DNA of 64,000 bases from Hydractinia symbiolongicarpus (GCF_029227915.1 NC_079879.1:21530501-21594500), one strand, 5' to 3'; positions 1-13,239 are shown, counted from the stretch's first letter. The notes: a model not told the origin generated them from the letters alone. Program-made: numbers and translations.

Positions 1-1116
1 ATGTTTTGATTTATTTATTAGAGACGTCGTTAGAGACGAAATCTCTAACAGATGAGTTGTCTTTTCTAGATGCAATGGCTCGTTGATGTCCAAAATAGTT
101 CCCCAATTGAACTTGATAAAAGTTTTCAGTTAGAGCATACGGTATAATATGTGAAAAGAAGGGACTTTGATAATTCGATGGTAGAACTTGTTGAATGCCT
201 TCATCTGAATTTTGTGAGGAGATTTCAAGTTCTCCAAGAAATGTAGTATTTCCGAAATTAAGCTTAAGGTGCTTAGAAAGCCCTTTCAGCTAACTAGTAA
301 GATATGATAGTTTTTTACTCAACTCTGGTCGAAAATACATACTTGCGTGACAAACATTATGATACAGCCTCACGTTAAAAGCAGATTAGCTGCACTTGTC
401 GAAAGAGTAATTCCGCCCTTCTGTTTACGACAGCGGTTTAGTTTCTTACCTTCTGACAAAGCATTCAACAATCCAAAAATGGCGATTTTATAGCGATACA
501 TGTTTTAAAATTTGAAAAGGTATTGAGCGATTTGTTTCCCGTAAAATAATCTACTGGACTACAATCTTAGACAACATTTTGCAGCCAATGACGGCTTATT
601 GTCGTTTCTCAAACATTACAGAAAGCATCAAGTGGTCAATACAACACAATCGGAAGGTTGTCAAATCACTACTTTCATATATGCGTGCGTAGCGTTTAAA
701 ATCTGCTGGTGGTGCTCCTTATACGAAGAGTCTGAAATTTAAGTATGTGTAAATAGAATAACCTAAGATCCTAAATCCACTGTAAATATTGACGAGTTAG
801 CTTTGACAACAACTAAAGATAGATGGTCATGAAAATAGCTACTGTTAAAGCTCGACTTTAAGGAATTAAAAGTAAATACCGTGCAGTGTAATTGGTTTTG
901 ACTCTTCAGGAATATCGTAGAAATAACATTTAAAATCACAAATTTAATTATCTATTTATCTTAGATTTGGCTACTGGCTAGTCTGCGTCAATGTCGAGTT
1001 TGTCACACAGTACTTACCTTGCTGGCAACGCTGTCGAATGGAATGACGGTCACTCAAATAATGAAGCAAACCCGTGGTGGCAAGTGGATTTAGGAAAAGA
1101 CTCAATAGTTTAGGAG
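1..1116 (+). pseudogene. Copy 0 of TSP1/F-lectin gene: intron 4 and dead exon 5
   Basis: This is the remnant of a third TSP1/F-lectin gene whose 5' part lies outside the window. From about 340 to 964 the sequence is paralogous to intron 4 of copy B (about 22190-22860). Exon 5 follows an AG acceptor at 963-964 and runs 965-1116, with a GTAATA donor after it. It keeps the F-lectin landmarks (MSSLS near the start, then NPWWQVDLGKDSIV), but has an in-frame TAG at 979-981, another at 1111-1113, and is three codons shorter than the intact exon. Exon 6 is missing: a minisatellite-like stretch follows instead. It cannot encode a working second lectin domain. Positions 1-340 show no recognisable feature. 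Confidence 0.7.
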
Positions 1117-1182
1117 GTAATACCACCTACCTCTATCTTAAAACTTAAGATTAATCCCTTAATCCCTTAATCCCTTCGCACT

Positions 1183-1330
1183 TTGTAATTCTATCGGGCT
1201 TTGTATTCCAATTTTGTCAAACTTTGTGATCCAATCGCAATTTGAAACCCATTTGTTTCACTTTGTAATCCCAAACGTATCTCACTTTGTAATCCATTCA
1301 TGTCGCGCTGTGCCGTCACCGTCGGTGAAA
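1183..1330. repeat. Degenerate minisatellite, ATCGCACTTTGTAATCCC-like
   Basis: Short diverged units of the type 'cactttgtaatcc(c)' recur head to tail, preceded by three copies of 'aatccctt'. The same monomer forms a clearer array at 23725-23935. Both arrays follow a TSP1/F-lectin copy, so the array was probably duplicated with the gene. The reading frame across it is a repeat artefact. Confidence 0.65.
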
Positions 1331-1859
1331 AAAAAAGTCGTCCGGGAATACTAGGATTCTTCCCATAGATCATTATTATAAAAATCACTGAATGGTTTAA
1401 GGGCCTAGCAGCACATTTTAAAAATTCCAAATGCGATGTAAATTTTCTAAAAAGTGGCAGCACGATTTCTAGTGTTCTTATCATTTTTTATATTATAGTG
1501 CTCGTGTAATGTAAACATCTCTTTTTATCTTTTGGTTTCTGGTGGAAATGTTTATCTAAATTTTAGTGCCAATTAAACAATGCAGCTTTTTTAAATTACA
1601 AAAGTATCGAAATATTCATCATGATTTTTAACATTGAACCGTGACATCGTTGACGTCTAGAAGGGCATTTTCCGCCAATCTAGAGATGTAAAATTTAAAA
1701 AATCCCCACTTAGATCCCACCATGAAGTTAGCCACTATATAAAGCGAAATTTATATATGTATCATATATTTTCTATATTGCCCCCCCCCCCCAATATTAA
1801 ATTGTGGTTACGGCATTGTTATGATACCATTACCTGTCGCACCTTGTAATACCACTTTA

Positions 1860-2140
1860 TCAGACTTTGTACTTATAACATAATTTCACCCCGCACCACC
1901 AGACAATGTTACTTTCAGGGGTTTCTTGTGGCAGAATATATGCTGCTATAACTCTCAACATTTTGTAAAGGGGGAAGTGATAAAAAATATCAGCTTTGTC
2001 AAATAAGTAACGTAGGTCTTAAGAGACTGTTCATATGAGGTTAATTAGCCTTTTTAACCGAAATCAATAAACCGCTGAAGAGCATTATTTGCCAGTCTCT
2101 TTTTACTTTTCTAATACAAAAGCGATAACTAAAACTTTAA
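1860..2140. repeat. Paralogous repeat block with 110-bp hairpin element, copy a
   Basis: The 'acttataacata...tttcaccccgcacc' segment and the following 'actgttcata...accgaaatcaataaaccgctga' segment match 23928-24215 and, for the second part, 9837-9985. The second part is bounded by near-inverted ends (AGACTGTT and CAGTCTCT), which suggests a small hairpin MITE. This is the most diverged of the three copies. Confidence 0.6.
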
Positions 2141-3935
2141 AAAATGAAAAACCTGAAAGCAATATTTTCTGGGGTGCAAAGGTGAAAAATCCAAGCAGTT
2201 CAGTTATGCGTATTTTACTAAATTGGTTGGCTAACACGCACTCGGTTGAAAAACTTGTAGCCAGATTGGGGAAATTTGTTAGAAATTGGTAAGTTATTGG
2301 CCAATCTGGCTAGAACACTTCGTTGGCTCTTTAAAATTCCAAAATGGTACATAAATTTCAAACTATCATGCAATTTTTCGCCATCACAGCTGATTATGGA
2401 AAGGTGATAATTAAGAAAGACTTATTTAAAGATATTATTAGCATTTCAAGTAGATGGTCAAAATAGATGGTTAAAAGCTACGTTATTTATGTCAATGTAA
2501 TGTAATGCAATGCATTAACAATATCCTCTTTTCAAAACTGACTCACAAGCACACGAAAGTAGCGTATTAATAGAATAGACCAGCTGTAATTCCCTGAAAA
2601 AAATCCACTTAGTACATAAGCAGATGAAAAGATATATGATATTGTATATTTTAATCATATTACCAAATACTAGTTAATTTAATATGAAACCGCAGTAAAA
2701 TATTATATTGGATTTTATAGATCACTCCCACGTGACGTCGTTGTTTTGATTTTGCTTTCAGAACAATTGACATGCGCGCGTTTTTGCAGGTTATAAAGCA
2801 AGACTTGCATAGGGTAAAATCACTATTTTGGGGGGAATATAATGTTTAAAAGGAGCTGGTATTAAATTTTTAATTATATTATTTATTTATTTTAAAAAAA
2901 GTTGCTAATTTTAAGCAAATATTTCTTATTCTTGATGGACTTCTTTGAATACTAAGGTCTATTGCTTATATTTTCACCCTACAAAAATGCCGGGACGTGT
3001 GAAAGAACCTACAAACATTTGAAAACTCTTGTTAAAATTATCAAATCGTCTATGACCTAATCTAGAAGAGAGATCTTAAGCTATAGGAAAGGAATATTAA
3101 AAATTACCGAGGTTTCGTTGTGGGACGTACAAAGTCTGTATGCATTTTTTAAAAGTTAGTCATTTTTGATTTCATGCTAAATCTACTGATTTTGTTATTA
3201 AATTTGCTGGAACGATGTATAAATATGCCAATCATATTCATAACTAAACGGTAAGATATTCTTTTTAACTAAACCGGTCAATAGTGTTGACGTTGGAATG
3301 AGGTTTCTTTTATTTTTACTCATTTTAATACGCCAACAACATCCTGTGTCTGTTTTATCACATAGGTAAGTGTGGAAATAATACACTCACAACTCGGCGA
3401 CCATTTTGCAAAAGGATTGTTGTTATATCTGATTTGCTCAACGGCACATTAATAAATTAGATTAACGTCAATGTTTTTACGAAGATTAGCACGACATGAA
3501 CTTATCAGCATGTGGGTTAAATCGACTTATCTTTCCAAGAAGGTCTACTTTTCCAAACTAGAGACCAGTCGGTATAGAATTTAGTCAATATTAGTCAAAT
3601 GGCCTAAAGCTGGCTCAACAAATTCCTTTTAAAACCAACAGGCTAAAGACGTCACTAAAAACCTGCAGATTTAAATACCTCTTAAGCAGCTCTTTAGGCC
3701 TTTTCTTAACTCAAGTATATTTCTTATAACTAGTCCATAAACCCGTGTAAAAATCCACTTGAAAGGATAACAATGAAAAAGAAGCGTCATTTGAATGTTG
3801 ATGACGTAAGCAACCCATCCACACAAAAACATCTTTTTACATTGCCTCCATTGCGTAGAGTTTAAAGCGCTGATCAAGAAAATGTATATGATAATGTGCT
3901 TTTGACAAACAATTACAGAGATGTTGGGGTTTAAA
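2141..3935. other. Gene-free AT-rich stretch
   Basis: No convincing coding exon, RNA gene or complete repeat is seen. The short open frames here are not supported by splice context or domain similarity. The sequence is typical AT-rich intergenic DNA between copy 0 and copy A. Confidence 0.4.
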
Positions 3936-3939
3936 TGCA

Positions 3940-4225
3940 TCAACCCGTTTATTGCGAAACGGATTTGGGGACCCAACTGTTGGAAAATTACCCAAATTGG
4001 TCCTAGGTAGTCCCTAGTTACCCACGCAGTGAAAAATGACTGAGGTCACCACTTCATTTCAAAGTTATTTGGCCTTAAAGTTTTAAGTGCACTTTAATGG
4101 CTTCATTAATTTAATATAAGATATTGACGTAAAAGTGGTGTTGTTGTCGTGGCGTCATAACGTCACAAAACTTATTTTTCCATACATATTCTTTTCGGGA
4201 CATCAAAGGAAAATGAAGATATCCA
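3940..4225 (+). repeat. Dispersed repeat with TGACGT motifs, copy 1
   Basis: About 285 bp paralogous to 59385-59712 over nearly its whole length, and to 17390-17735 over its 3' half. Shared landmarks in order are 'ggatttgg.gaccca', 'ttggtcctagg.ggtccctagttacccacgc', 'gttttaagtgcact', 'tattgacgt' and 'catcaaaggaaaat'. There is no coding potential and no clear terminal inverted repeat. The class is unknown, probably a non-autonomous mobile repeat. Confidence 0.65.
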
Positions 4226-6563
4226 CTTGGCCTGTTCGTTTTCCCTTCATGGTGCCATGTCTTATTTGTTAATTTTTCACACGTTACGGCACGACGTCAA
4301 TGCATTTAAGCTGACTTTAATAGATTTTGAAAGTCGACAAAGCCATTGTATGGCACTTCTATGCGGGAAAGAACTGACGTCATTTCCCAGGTGCGAAGCT
4401 AGAACCACCGGGGACTACATTAGGAAAGTACCCCAAAGGTGGGTCATACCACCCGTTTCGGAACAAATGGGTTGATGACGTCATTAAAAAAATCTTGGAA
4501 CCTTAATATCTCTGCAACCATTCGTCAAAAGTGCATGATCCTCTGCATTTTCATGATCACCATTTCAAGCTCTACACAATAAAAGCAACGGCCAAACAAA
4601 TTTATGAAAAAACATTTTGGTGTATCAACCAGTCATTGCTTACGTTATCAAAATTCAAATGACGGATCTTCTTTATTGTTCTTCTGCCTAAATAGATTTT
4701 TCCACAGGTCTTATCAACTAGTACCATATATTATGCCACATTTAAAATGTGAATGTTTTTTTTGACACACAGTAATTTCTACATTAACGGCAGCCACGAA
4801 TCCTCCCAAGCTTGTAGCACCTTACCAGGTCTTTCAACAAGCCTCATGCTACATATTTTCGCTAAATAACACCGATGGCAAAAAGAAACATTTAGGCCAA
4901 CGAATAACTTAGACTATTTTTAAATTTCTTTTTATCCAAAATTGCTAGAGCCTTTCATCAAAAATAGTTAAAGACCATTGCACTTTTGGGTATAGACGTG
5001 AGGCCACAGCAGTAGTACACAACATTTTGGTGATAACAACAATAAAAAATCCACAGGAATTCACTAGTGACTTCGCAATTATCATCTTTGGCTTATATCG
5101 AGCAATGTAACATGGATAGGAAAAGAGCAAACACAAGACAAATTTAGTCTATAAATAAAATTATTTAAAAAAGAAGTAATTAACCATTTATCAAATTTTT
5201 TTATGTCTAGACAAGAAAATGAAACTTATGAAAATGATTGAGGCGGAGCTATTGCCACACGCTTTGTGTATGTCAATGCGTTTCTCATAAATGTCACTTG
5301 TATTACGGGACGATGAATGGTGCCGATAATCAAATGTTAAAAAGAGAAATTTGGAATTAATATTGTTTTTAAAATTTTCGAAAATCAGAGAATGTAAATT
5401 TATCTTTATATGATTATAAAGAGGTGAACCCTATTAGCTCTGTAGAGGTTTGCGACCGTTGTGGTTGTGTAATTTGGAATTTTATGGTTTGAAGAAAATG
5501 TGTTTGATCAGTAAAAATCTGGAATAATATTTGCAGAATTCTTATAATAGTTAGAGATACCAAAAACATTATATTGACTATAAAAAAGTAAATGACACTA
5601 TGGAAAATTCTAATACACCCTGTCTGCAAAATACGCATGTCCTGGTCTTCAAAATAGACTAATAAAGAATTGACTCTAATTAAGTTTAAATAATGAATAA
5701 ACAATAATTAGATTTAAGCTGATAGAGAAATCTCATTATTTTTCTAACATTACTCCTTTGTCAATGAAATACCTACCCCAAAAAACTAACGAAATGTTTA
5801 AAAAAAAAAATTTAAGTCGTATAAAATTTTAGGAAAACTCACAAAAAATTTAGATTACGGGGCGGAAAGTTCATGAAAAGGATAGCTAATAGACATGTAC
5901 ATACCTTATCAAGTCACCACAGCAAAACTATAGCTCACTCCGGCAACTCGCACAGAGCAATAACATTCCAACTGCCAAAACGTTGCAATTTTTAACAAAG
6001 ATCTAAACAATTTATATCTTAAATAATATTTGCAAGATGTACTTCTTATATTTTAAGAATTAAAGGGAAGAAGCCACACTTTATTTGAGAAACAGTAAGT
6101 CTTAGAAACACTGGAAAGTCGCTAGTTTTAAAATAAACTGTAAGCGGGAAACTACAAAGCGCCCGTTAAAATGGACTTACTCTAAAGGGGACATAATTAA
6201 TTATTATTAATTATTTGTTTTTGACAGTTTTTAAAAGCAGGTTCTGCAGACTAACAAAGGGCTTTCAATCCGTATCCACCCATTAAGGAGCTTCAAGAAT
6301 TTTGTCCAGCAAGAGTTCGCACTTAGGAGATTCCACTATATTTGCATCTATCGACGTCAAACCAATTTTAATTAATTACGAATTAAACGAAACTCTGACA
6401 GGATGACGGATAGAACAAAATCTTGTATCTGATGGTGAGAATTAGTAAGATACAATCAGAAAGAATATTAACCAATCATATTTATTGATGGTCTTAATAA
6501 ATGATCTCGAAAAACTAAACGAAACAAATTCAACTAGCTGTGCTTGGCTAAAGGTCATTCAAA
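4226..6563. other. Gene-free stretch upstream of copy A
   Basis: AT-rich DNA with no supported coding exon. It holds several TGACGTCA palindromes (near 4378 and 4474). The last 150 bp before 6564 should contain the promoter and 5' leader of copy A; only a short shared 'accaatcata' segment was noticed against the region upstream of copy B. Confidence 0.35.
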
Positions 6564-8962
6564 ATGTTATCCTCGCCATTTGTCGCACTCGTGATTCTAC
6601 TTTGTGGAGTAGTTGGTAAGTTTTTATGACTGAAAATGTTTTTACTTTTATATCATGACGCTGCAAGTCCGTCCGTCCGTCATTGCCGTCGTTTGCATCA
6701 TAGAGTCAAAATTTTCTAATTGGAACGAATGGTCCGCATGCTCTTCACAATGTGGCGAAGGAACAAAATCTCGTGAGAAAATATCAATCCAGAATCATAA
6801 CGATTCTTGCTACGGTGCCATCATTGAAAAAACAAAATGCAATAGAATTTGCAAAGGTATGCTTTTTCTTGTCTAACTTCACGAAAAACACTTAAATCTC
6901 AAAACACATCGTAAATTTATGTATAGACTATCATACAATATAAACAGTTTTCACCTCTAGATTTGATTAACTGGGCAAAGAACGCAACAGCAACAGCCTC
7001 AAGTCAACTTTTGGGCGTGTATTTAGCCGGAAGAGCTATTGATGGAATTACAACAAACGACTTATCTGAAAATAGTTGCATGCATACAGCCAAAGATGAA
7101 AAACCATGGCTAAGAATTGATTTGGAAACATTTAGATTTGTGAAAAAGGTAAAAAGGTTAAAAAATAGAGGCTTCAGTAAATAAAACTCATTGTTAGTAT
7201 CCATATATCTAAAGCAATAAAAACGTTGCATATTTAGGTTGTAATTCATAATCGCGCAGATTGTTGTAGTGAGAGATTAAATAACCTGTTAATAAGTGTG
7301 GGGAGGTATGCCAACGGAACAGGTAATCCCATCTGCGGTTAAAGAGATAACATGAAAGACGTAAAGAACACTACAATTTCTTGTTGTCGAACTTTGATTG
7401 GACGTTGTGTGCATGTGACTGTACCTGGACCACAATTCTTACACGTGTGTGAGGTCGAGGTGCTTGGAAAGACATTTTAGATAATTAGTAAAATAATTTA
7501 TTTACACCACTTCACCTGTTTGTTTGTTTGTTGTTGTTTTTTTGTTTTTGTTTTTTTGTTTTTTTGATAAGACAAGGAAGGTAGTAAGTTTGAAAAAGTG
7601 ACAACCGCCCTTTTACAGTTTTTGTCAGAAATAAATAAATACTAGAGCGCAATACTAGGGTGTTGTTAACGTTTTGAGTCAGACTTCACACCTACGATGC
7701 ATGTGTCATATTTTGTACTTTATACCACCATTGTCTTGTATGGTTCACAATAGGTACATTGTTCGTCTGTTATGGGCCAACATTAGCTTAGGAGGGAACC
7801 TGGTCGGCAATACATACTTATTATTAGCTTAGGAGGGAACCTGGTCGGCAATACATACTTATGTGACAAAATTTAAGACACAGCAACAAAGTTATTATGT
7901 TGACAGCAGATTAGCTGCAATTGTCGAAAGAGTAATTACGCCCTTCTGTTTGTCGAAAGAGTAATTACGCCCTCCACTTTGTAAAAAGAGTAAATACGCC
8001 CTTCTCTTTGCAATATTGGCTTGTTATTTTAACTTCTGAAAAAATATCAAACAAATTAAAAATTTTCGATGAAAAGACGATGCAAAGTTTTTAAAATTGT
8101 AAACGTTTTTGAGAAATTCTGTAAAAAAGTCATTCTTGACAACATTTTGCAGGCAATCGCGTTTTTGTGCAGTTTTTTAAATGTGACAAAAAGCTTTAAA
8201 AGGCCAATACGACCCTGTCGGCTGTTAACTCGCTACTTTCTTACATGGGTGGGTAGCGTTTAAAGTATAGCTTGTACTCCCTATACAAAGGGTCTGAAAT
8301 TAGAGTTTTGAGTTATGCAATAAAATAACCTAACATTCTAAATTAGCGATGTAGAGTTAGGCGTCATGAAGATAGGGACTTTAATGAACTAGATATTGTT
8401 TCGTGCATACCGTTCAGCGTAACCGTTTTCGATTCTTAGCAATAACATTTAAAATCACAAGTTGTATACCAATATCAATTTATCTTAGATCTGACTGCTG
8501 GCAAGTCTGCGTCAATGTCGAGTTCTATATCAAATCCTAACACTGCTAGCAACGCTGTTGACGGTAATGAAGGCACATCCAGTCATTCACAGAGAGAAGC
8601 AAGACCATGGTGGCAATTGGACCTAGGAAAAGACTCAATAGTTCACAGGGTAATGTCACCTTTCAAACGTTCTTTTTCTCGGTAAGCGTTACAAAAGATA
8701 TATTTCGGCTTAAATATGATTATTTAGGTGGAAGTAACAAGCCATCAGTATAATCCGGCTTACTCAGCACGTAGTCATCAGCGTGAGAGACTCAAACAAT
8801 GTTGTTGGAATTTGTGGAGATACTGGAGATTTTAGAAACAAAGTGGAAGTCGTTTGCCAAACTCCTTTGTTGGGAAGATACGTTAAGTTACAGCTACCTG
8901 GCACTGGTTATTTAGCCCTAGCAGAAGTGAGAGTATGGGGAAAAACACTAATGCACAATTAA
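6564..8962 (+). pseudogene. Copy A: secreted TSP1 + two F-lectin domains, disrupted
   Basis: Six exons parallel to copy B: 6564-6615 (signal peptide starting MLSSPFVALVILL), 6704-6856 (TSP1), 6961-7148 and 7238-7487 (F-lectin domain 1), 8489-8649 and 8728-8962 (domain 2). Exons 1, 2, 3 and 5 have the same phases and nearly the same lengths as copy B, all with GT/AG sites. Domain 1 still carries RADCCSER. Three lesions stand out: TAA at 7340-7342 where copy B has a glycine codon, TAG at 7478-7480 just before the expected exon-4 donor, and a 2-nt deletion in exon 6 near 8770 that shifts the frame before the RVWGK end. Translation would stop inside domain 1. It is probably a young pseudogene or a null allele; assembly errors cannot be excluded but three together are unlikely. 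Confidence 0.75.
7780..8010. repeat. Local tandem duplications in copy A intron 4
   Basis: A block of about 40 bp beginning 'attagcttaggagggaacc' is repeated immediately (about 7785-7861), and a unit of the form 'gtcgaaagagtaattacgccc' is then repeated two to three times (about 7920-8005). Copy B has one copy of the first block (near 22170) and two of the second. These are small intronic slippage or recombination products. Confidence 0.75.
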
Positions 8963-9836
8963 ATTAGTTTTTGTATTTCAACTGATCCTAACTAATACAC
9001 ACATAACAAACAAATTAAGGTTCTCCTCTGTTACTTTTTTGCAAGGTAATGGTGGTTAGCATAACCTTGCATTGCCTTCAGAATAATTTACATCTAGCCC
9101 AACTTTTCCCAATACTTTTGAGTATCCAACCTCTTTAATTTCCCGAAAAATAATAATAATCCAAAAAATGACAAATAATTGATTTTATGTATTCATGTAC
9201 TTTTTAACTAAAAGTTAGGACTTTTCCTAACTTTTATTAGACTTTCTAATTCTAAAAAAATTTTTGGATTTTTTTTTTGTACTTTCCGGTGGAAAGCCAT
9301 TTGTGACCAGTATTTTAAGCAAATATTTTTTTGTTATCTCCTTCTATGCTAAATCTTTCAAAATTTATTCAGTTGATAAACATTTGAAAGTAATCACACG
9401 TGTAAAATAAAATGAGGGCCAGATGGGTAATTTACAGACCAGAATATATAAGTTACGGACCAAAATTGAGATATAATTACCCTTTGTCTTTGATGACGTC
9501 ACTACAGGTGGTAATGACGTCATAACACTCAAATTGAAAGTCAATCTTATTCCTATTGTGATTAATTCTTCATTGATATTTTGGGTTGGAAAAAAACAGT
9601 TTTTATTGTGATCAAATTTCATTTTTTCCTCACATATATCTAACAATTAGACTTTTTTGGCAATGACGTTATTACACTCAACAAGTTAAAAGTCAATCGT
9701 ATTCCTATTGTGTTGAATTATAAATGTGCCAAGTTTTATAGCAAAATTCATGAGTAATTTATAAAAATGTGGACACGGGCGCGGGGGTCCCCTCCCCCGT
9801 GCTACAGCAGACCTAAAAAGCCCGAGTTTAATAGGG
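8963..9836. other. Spacer 3' of copy A with TGACGTCA motifs
   Basis: No gene is seen. Two TGACGTCA-type palindromes lie near 9494 and 9514 with a related site near 9663, and the stretch 'aagtcaatc.tattcctattgtg' occurs twice (about 9537 and 9690), suggesting a duplicated repeat segment. The open frames crossing this area lack support. Confidence 0.4.
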
Positions 9837-11850
9837 TTAAGGGACTGTTTATACGAGATAAGCTGGCCCGCTTAACCAAAATCAATAAACCGCTGAGTAG
9901 TATTAAACAAAGTTTTTATTTGACGCATTATTTAACAGTCTCTCTTTACTTGTCTAATAAAAAAGCGATAATTACAACTTGAAAGATGTCTCGATACTTT
10001 TAACAAATATTGTAGGTACTTTTATTTCTTAGGTTGTTTGTTAAGAGACATAAACATAAAGATAAAAATATTTAGCTAATACTAAACTGAATAAACTTAG
10101 CTGGCAAAAGAACTTATTAGTTTCCTTAATTTTCGGGCAGGATTTGTTTTTGCGCGCTTGGCCTGCACGAAATAGTGAAATTTCTATTATAGTCTCATAA
10201 AATCTAAAAATGCTAAATATCTTATAAAAAAATCTCTGTCAAAACCACCTTTTTAAGGTAGCCTAGCAGACAGGGAAATCCTACAAACAAGAACAAGCAA
10301 TTTTTAGACAAAAAATGCATTACAGTCAAGATCAGTCAAGAACTATAATATCTATATTATGTGTCTCTGGAATTATCGGAGTATTACCAACATCCTGAGT
10401 TTCAGGAATAACCTGTGTCTGAGTCTCTGCTTTTCTTTCTTGTTCTTGTTCTTCATAATCTTTCGAATCCGCTCCAATTTTTGATTCAGAAACATACTAA
10501 ACATCAAAGTCAGTTTCTTCATTCTTTTTTTCCTGCGTGACGATTTTTTCCGGTTTTATGTAATACCTTCGCAAAAACTCTTCCATTTTGTCAAATACAT
10601 CTTTGTGGAATCACCTTTCTTTATTTTAAGCAGCACAGGTATTTCCAAGCCTCTAGATGGAATTGCAGATGATCAAATAATTATTATCGCTGTCCACGCT
10701 ATATGTGTGGACAGCCCTCGCCACTAACTAGCCGGAAGTCCTAAAGCTTATAAGAATTTGAATCGTCTTTATCTAATAAAAAGTTCCAAGGTAACAATGA
10801 TTCCAATTTCTTAAAAACGAAAAACCATTATTCAGGTTTTAGTTCTCACTTACTATAAATGCTACATCGCTGCATGTAGCCCTTCTCCTTGAATTATGTT
10901 ATTGTTGACAAATGGTAAGCAACAATCTTGGACAAAAATATTAAGACATTGAGACATCGTCATTTGTCAAATATGGACAAAAGCGTCAAATGGTAAACAC
11001 TCTGCAGCTGGCAGGCTGCAAAGTCACTACTTTTGAGCGCACGTAGGTCAGATCAGGGAGCGTTTCAAAATTTTCTCGTCACATTCTCTGGCGCGCCTGC
11101 ACCAGTTAAACAAATAACCTAAGACCCAAGTCCACTCTAAACTTTGACGGGTGAAATTTCACAATTTTAAAATGGCTGAATCTAACATACAAATAGTCTA
11201 CGCAATTACTTGTGCCGGCGAACTTTAAAATTAGTTATTCTGTCTCATTATATTTTAATAATGTTAGATTTAAAAATTTACTGAAAACACTAACATATAT
11301 GTCGGAACTTATATCATTATTATATTTTTGTAACAACTGATTTAGCATAAATTATTTTCCTGACATATACCGCAGTGTGGTTTAGTGTAATAGGTTTTAT
11401 GCCAAATTAAAAATCAATTGGTGGCAATCACGTTGGCGGGTGTGGTAACTAATATTTGTTTTTGTTGTTTTGGTAAATTTTGCTATTTATACAGTAAAGT
11501 GTTAATTCCCTGAGGAGAATATTTTTTCTCATTTCAGTCAGCAACACTTAGATTTATCTTGAAGAGTTGTGAAAACCTTATTGTCACTGTTGTTCTGGCA
11601 TGATGAGTCAAAGAATGAACATTAACATTTTTGCACGATTAAACATGTGAAAGTTATGGTAACTAAATAATGATTGTTTGAAGACTACCTACTTTAACTT
11701 AGATGGGGATAAAATGATTGCTATCATGTTATAGGGCAATAAATTTTAATGTTAGGACTTTTATTGTGTTGTGTTAGTAGTTAAGCCTGTGCACAAAGAT
11801 GAAACTTTCTTCGAAATATAATTTTGCATTAGAAATAATTTACCGAGTAA
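9837..11850. repeat. Segmental duplication, copy 1 (partner 24073-26050)
   Basis: A series of collinear segments matches the DNA downstream of copy B. It starts with the 110-bp hairpin repeat (9837-9945) and continues through 'cataaacataaagataaaa', 'gtcaaat/gatcaaataattatt', 'atttcacaattttaaa.tggct', 'caattggtggcaatcacgtt' and 'tgttaattccctga.gagaatatttt'. Large indels separate the matching blocks. No gene is evident in either copy. It shows that the duplicated unit extends well beyond the lectin gene. Confidence 0.75.
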
Positions 11851-12560
11851 AAATGAATTACAAGCTGCACTGGCGGGATTTTTTTTACCTCGTTTTAAAA
11901 ATTAGTTCACAAATGGAATTCTTTGGTAAATGATGACAACGCCCCAAGACCTTCAATTTTCGTCACAATATGTCGAAACAAAACAGCTGATTTTAAAGTT
12001 TGCCGAAACAAGTAATTGCATATTAATATATTTATAATATTTATATTAAATTCACGCATTCTTAACCTGTCAGGGTTTGCTTTCCAATATTTGTAGTGAG
12101 TGGACTTGATTTCAGATCTTAAGTTATTTTTTCAAACTCTTAAAATGTGCTAATTGTTGTTAATGTCAGCATAGCAATTTTCTACGAATTTCGACACTTC
12201 CGTGGACTGCGACTTGGATTATTTCATTGTACAGGTGTGGTAACGGATTCGACCAGAAAATTTTAAGGGCTACCTAGCTGGCTACGTGTGTACATAAAGT
12301 AGAGTTGGACGTTTGACGCTTTCGTCCAATTGAAAAATTACAAAGAAACTTCCTTTCTTTTAATATTTTTGTACGAGAATGTTGTCTCATTAATAATTTC
12401 CTCAATTTAATTTCTCTATCTATTCAAGAAGAAGGTTAAACATGCAAGAACAGAAAATATTTCATTCATGACCCTATTGTACCCTAAAGTCATGGCACTT
12501 TTTCTAATTGAAATTAAACATTTTACTTTCCCTTTTTTTGATTTTATTTTTCTCTTACTT
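11851..12560. other. Gene-free AT-rich stretch
   Basis: No supported exon, RNA gene or defined repeat is seen here. It lies between the segmental duplication and a short minisatellite. Confidence 0.35.
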
Positions 12561-12572
12561 TCATTTACTGGA

Positions 12573-12706
12573 CTACCGGCGGGTTGTACTGGAGTATACC
12601 ACCGGGTTATACTGGGCTATACAGTTTGTTTGTACAGGACTAAAACGCTGGACTGTACTGAGCTATACCACCGGGTTGTACTGAGCTCTGCCGCCGGCTT
12701 GTATAG
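12573..12706. repeat. Degenerate minisatellite, unit about 24-26 bp
   Basis: Diverged units of the type 'accgggttgtactgggctatac' recur about five times, one of them interrupted. It is GC-richer than its surroundings. The open reading frame across it only reflects the repeat. Confidence 0.6.
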
Positions 12707-12988
12707 AAAAAAAAATTACATAGGTCACTATATATAATGTTTTTACCCTATGTAAGCAAACGCCATACTTTTAGAGAAGTTAACTGACATGCACCAGTCA
12801 TATTCCTTCCGCTTTGTGTGAAGCATAATACCAATTCGATTGACATTTATTTGGCTGCGATGATGTATTGGCCAATCAACAACATGCAGCACTGAGGTCA
12901 TGTGAAAGTTAAGTAAATAACATCTGTTCCTAAATGCTTTTTTTGTAATGTTTCAAAAAGCAAAGCATGCCGTACGGCGTGACGTCTA

Positions 12989-13102
12989 TACCGTGCAGCG
13001 TAACCGTTTTTTGTCTTTTCAGGGAAATTGTAAAAAAATATTTAAAGTTACAATATCTCAATTTATCTTAATTTTTGCTATTGGCAAGTCTGCGTCAATG
13101 TT
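12989..13102 (+). pseudogene. Relic C: stub of lectin intron 4/exon 5
   Basis: The segment 'accgtgcagcgtaaccgttt' through 'ggcaagtctgcgtcaatg' matches the sequence leading into exon 5 of copies 0, A and B (for example 8409-8518). The exon-5 acceptor is lost ('ttatcttaattt' in place of 'ttatcttagat'), and similarity ends abruptly about 25 bp into the exon. Decayed Polinton sequence begins about 140 bp later. This is a truncated fourth copy of the lectin unit, possibly cut by that insertion. Confidence 0.65.
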
Positions 13103-13239
13103 ATGAGTATAGAAATGTAATGAGTATAGAAGTGCTATGGTTGCTGACGAACGGAATTAAATCCAAGCGCAGGTAATTACAAATACGGCAAAAATTATCA
13201 AACGTCAAATATAAAATATTTCAACGATAGTCAATTTGA

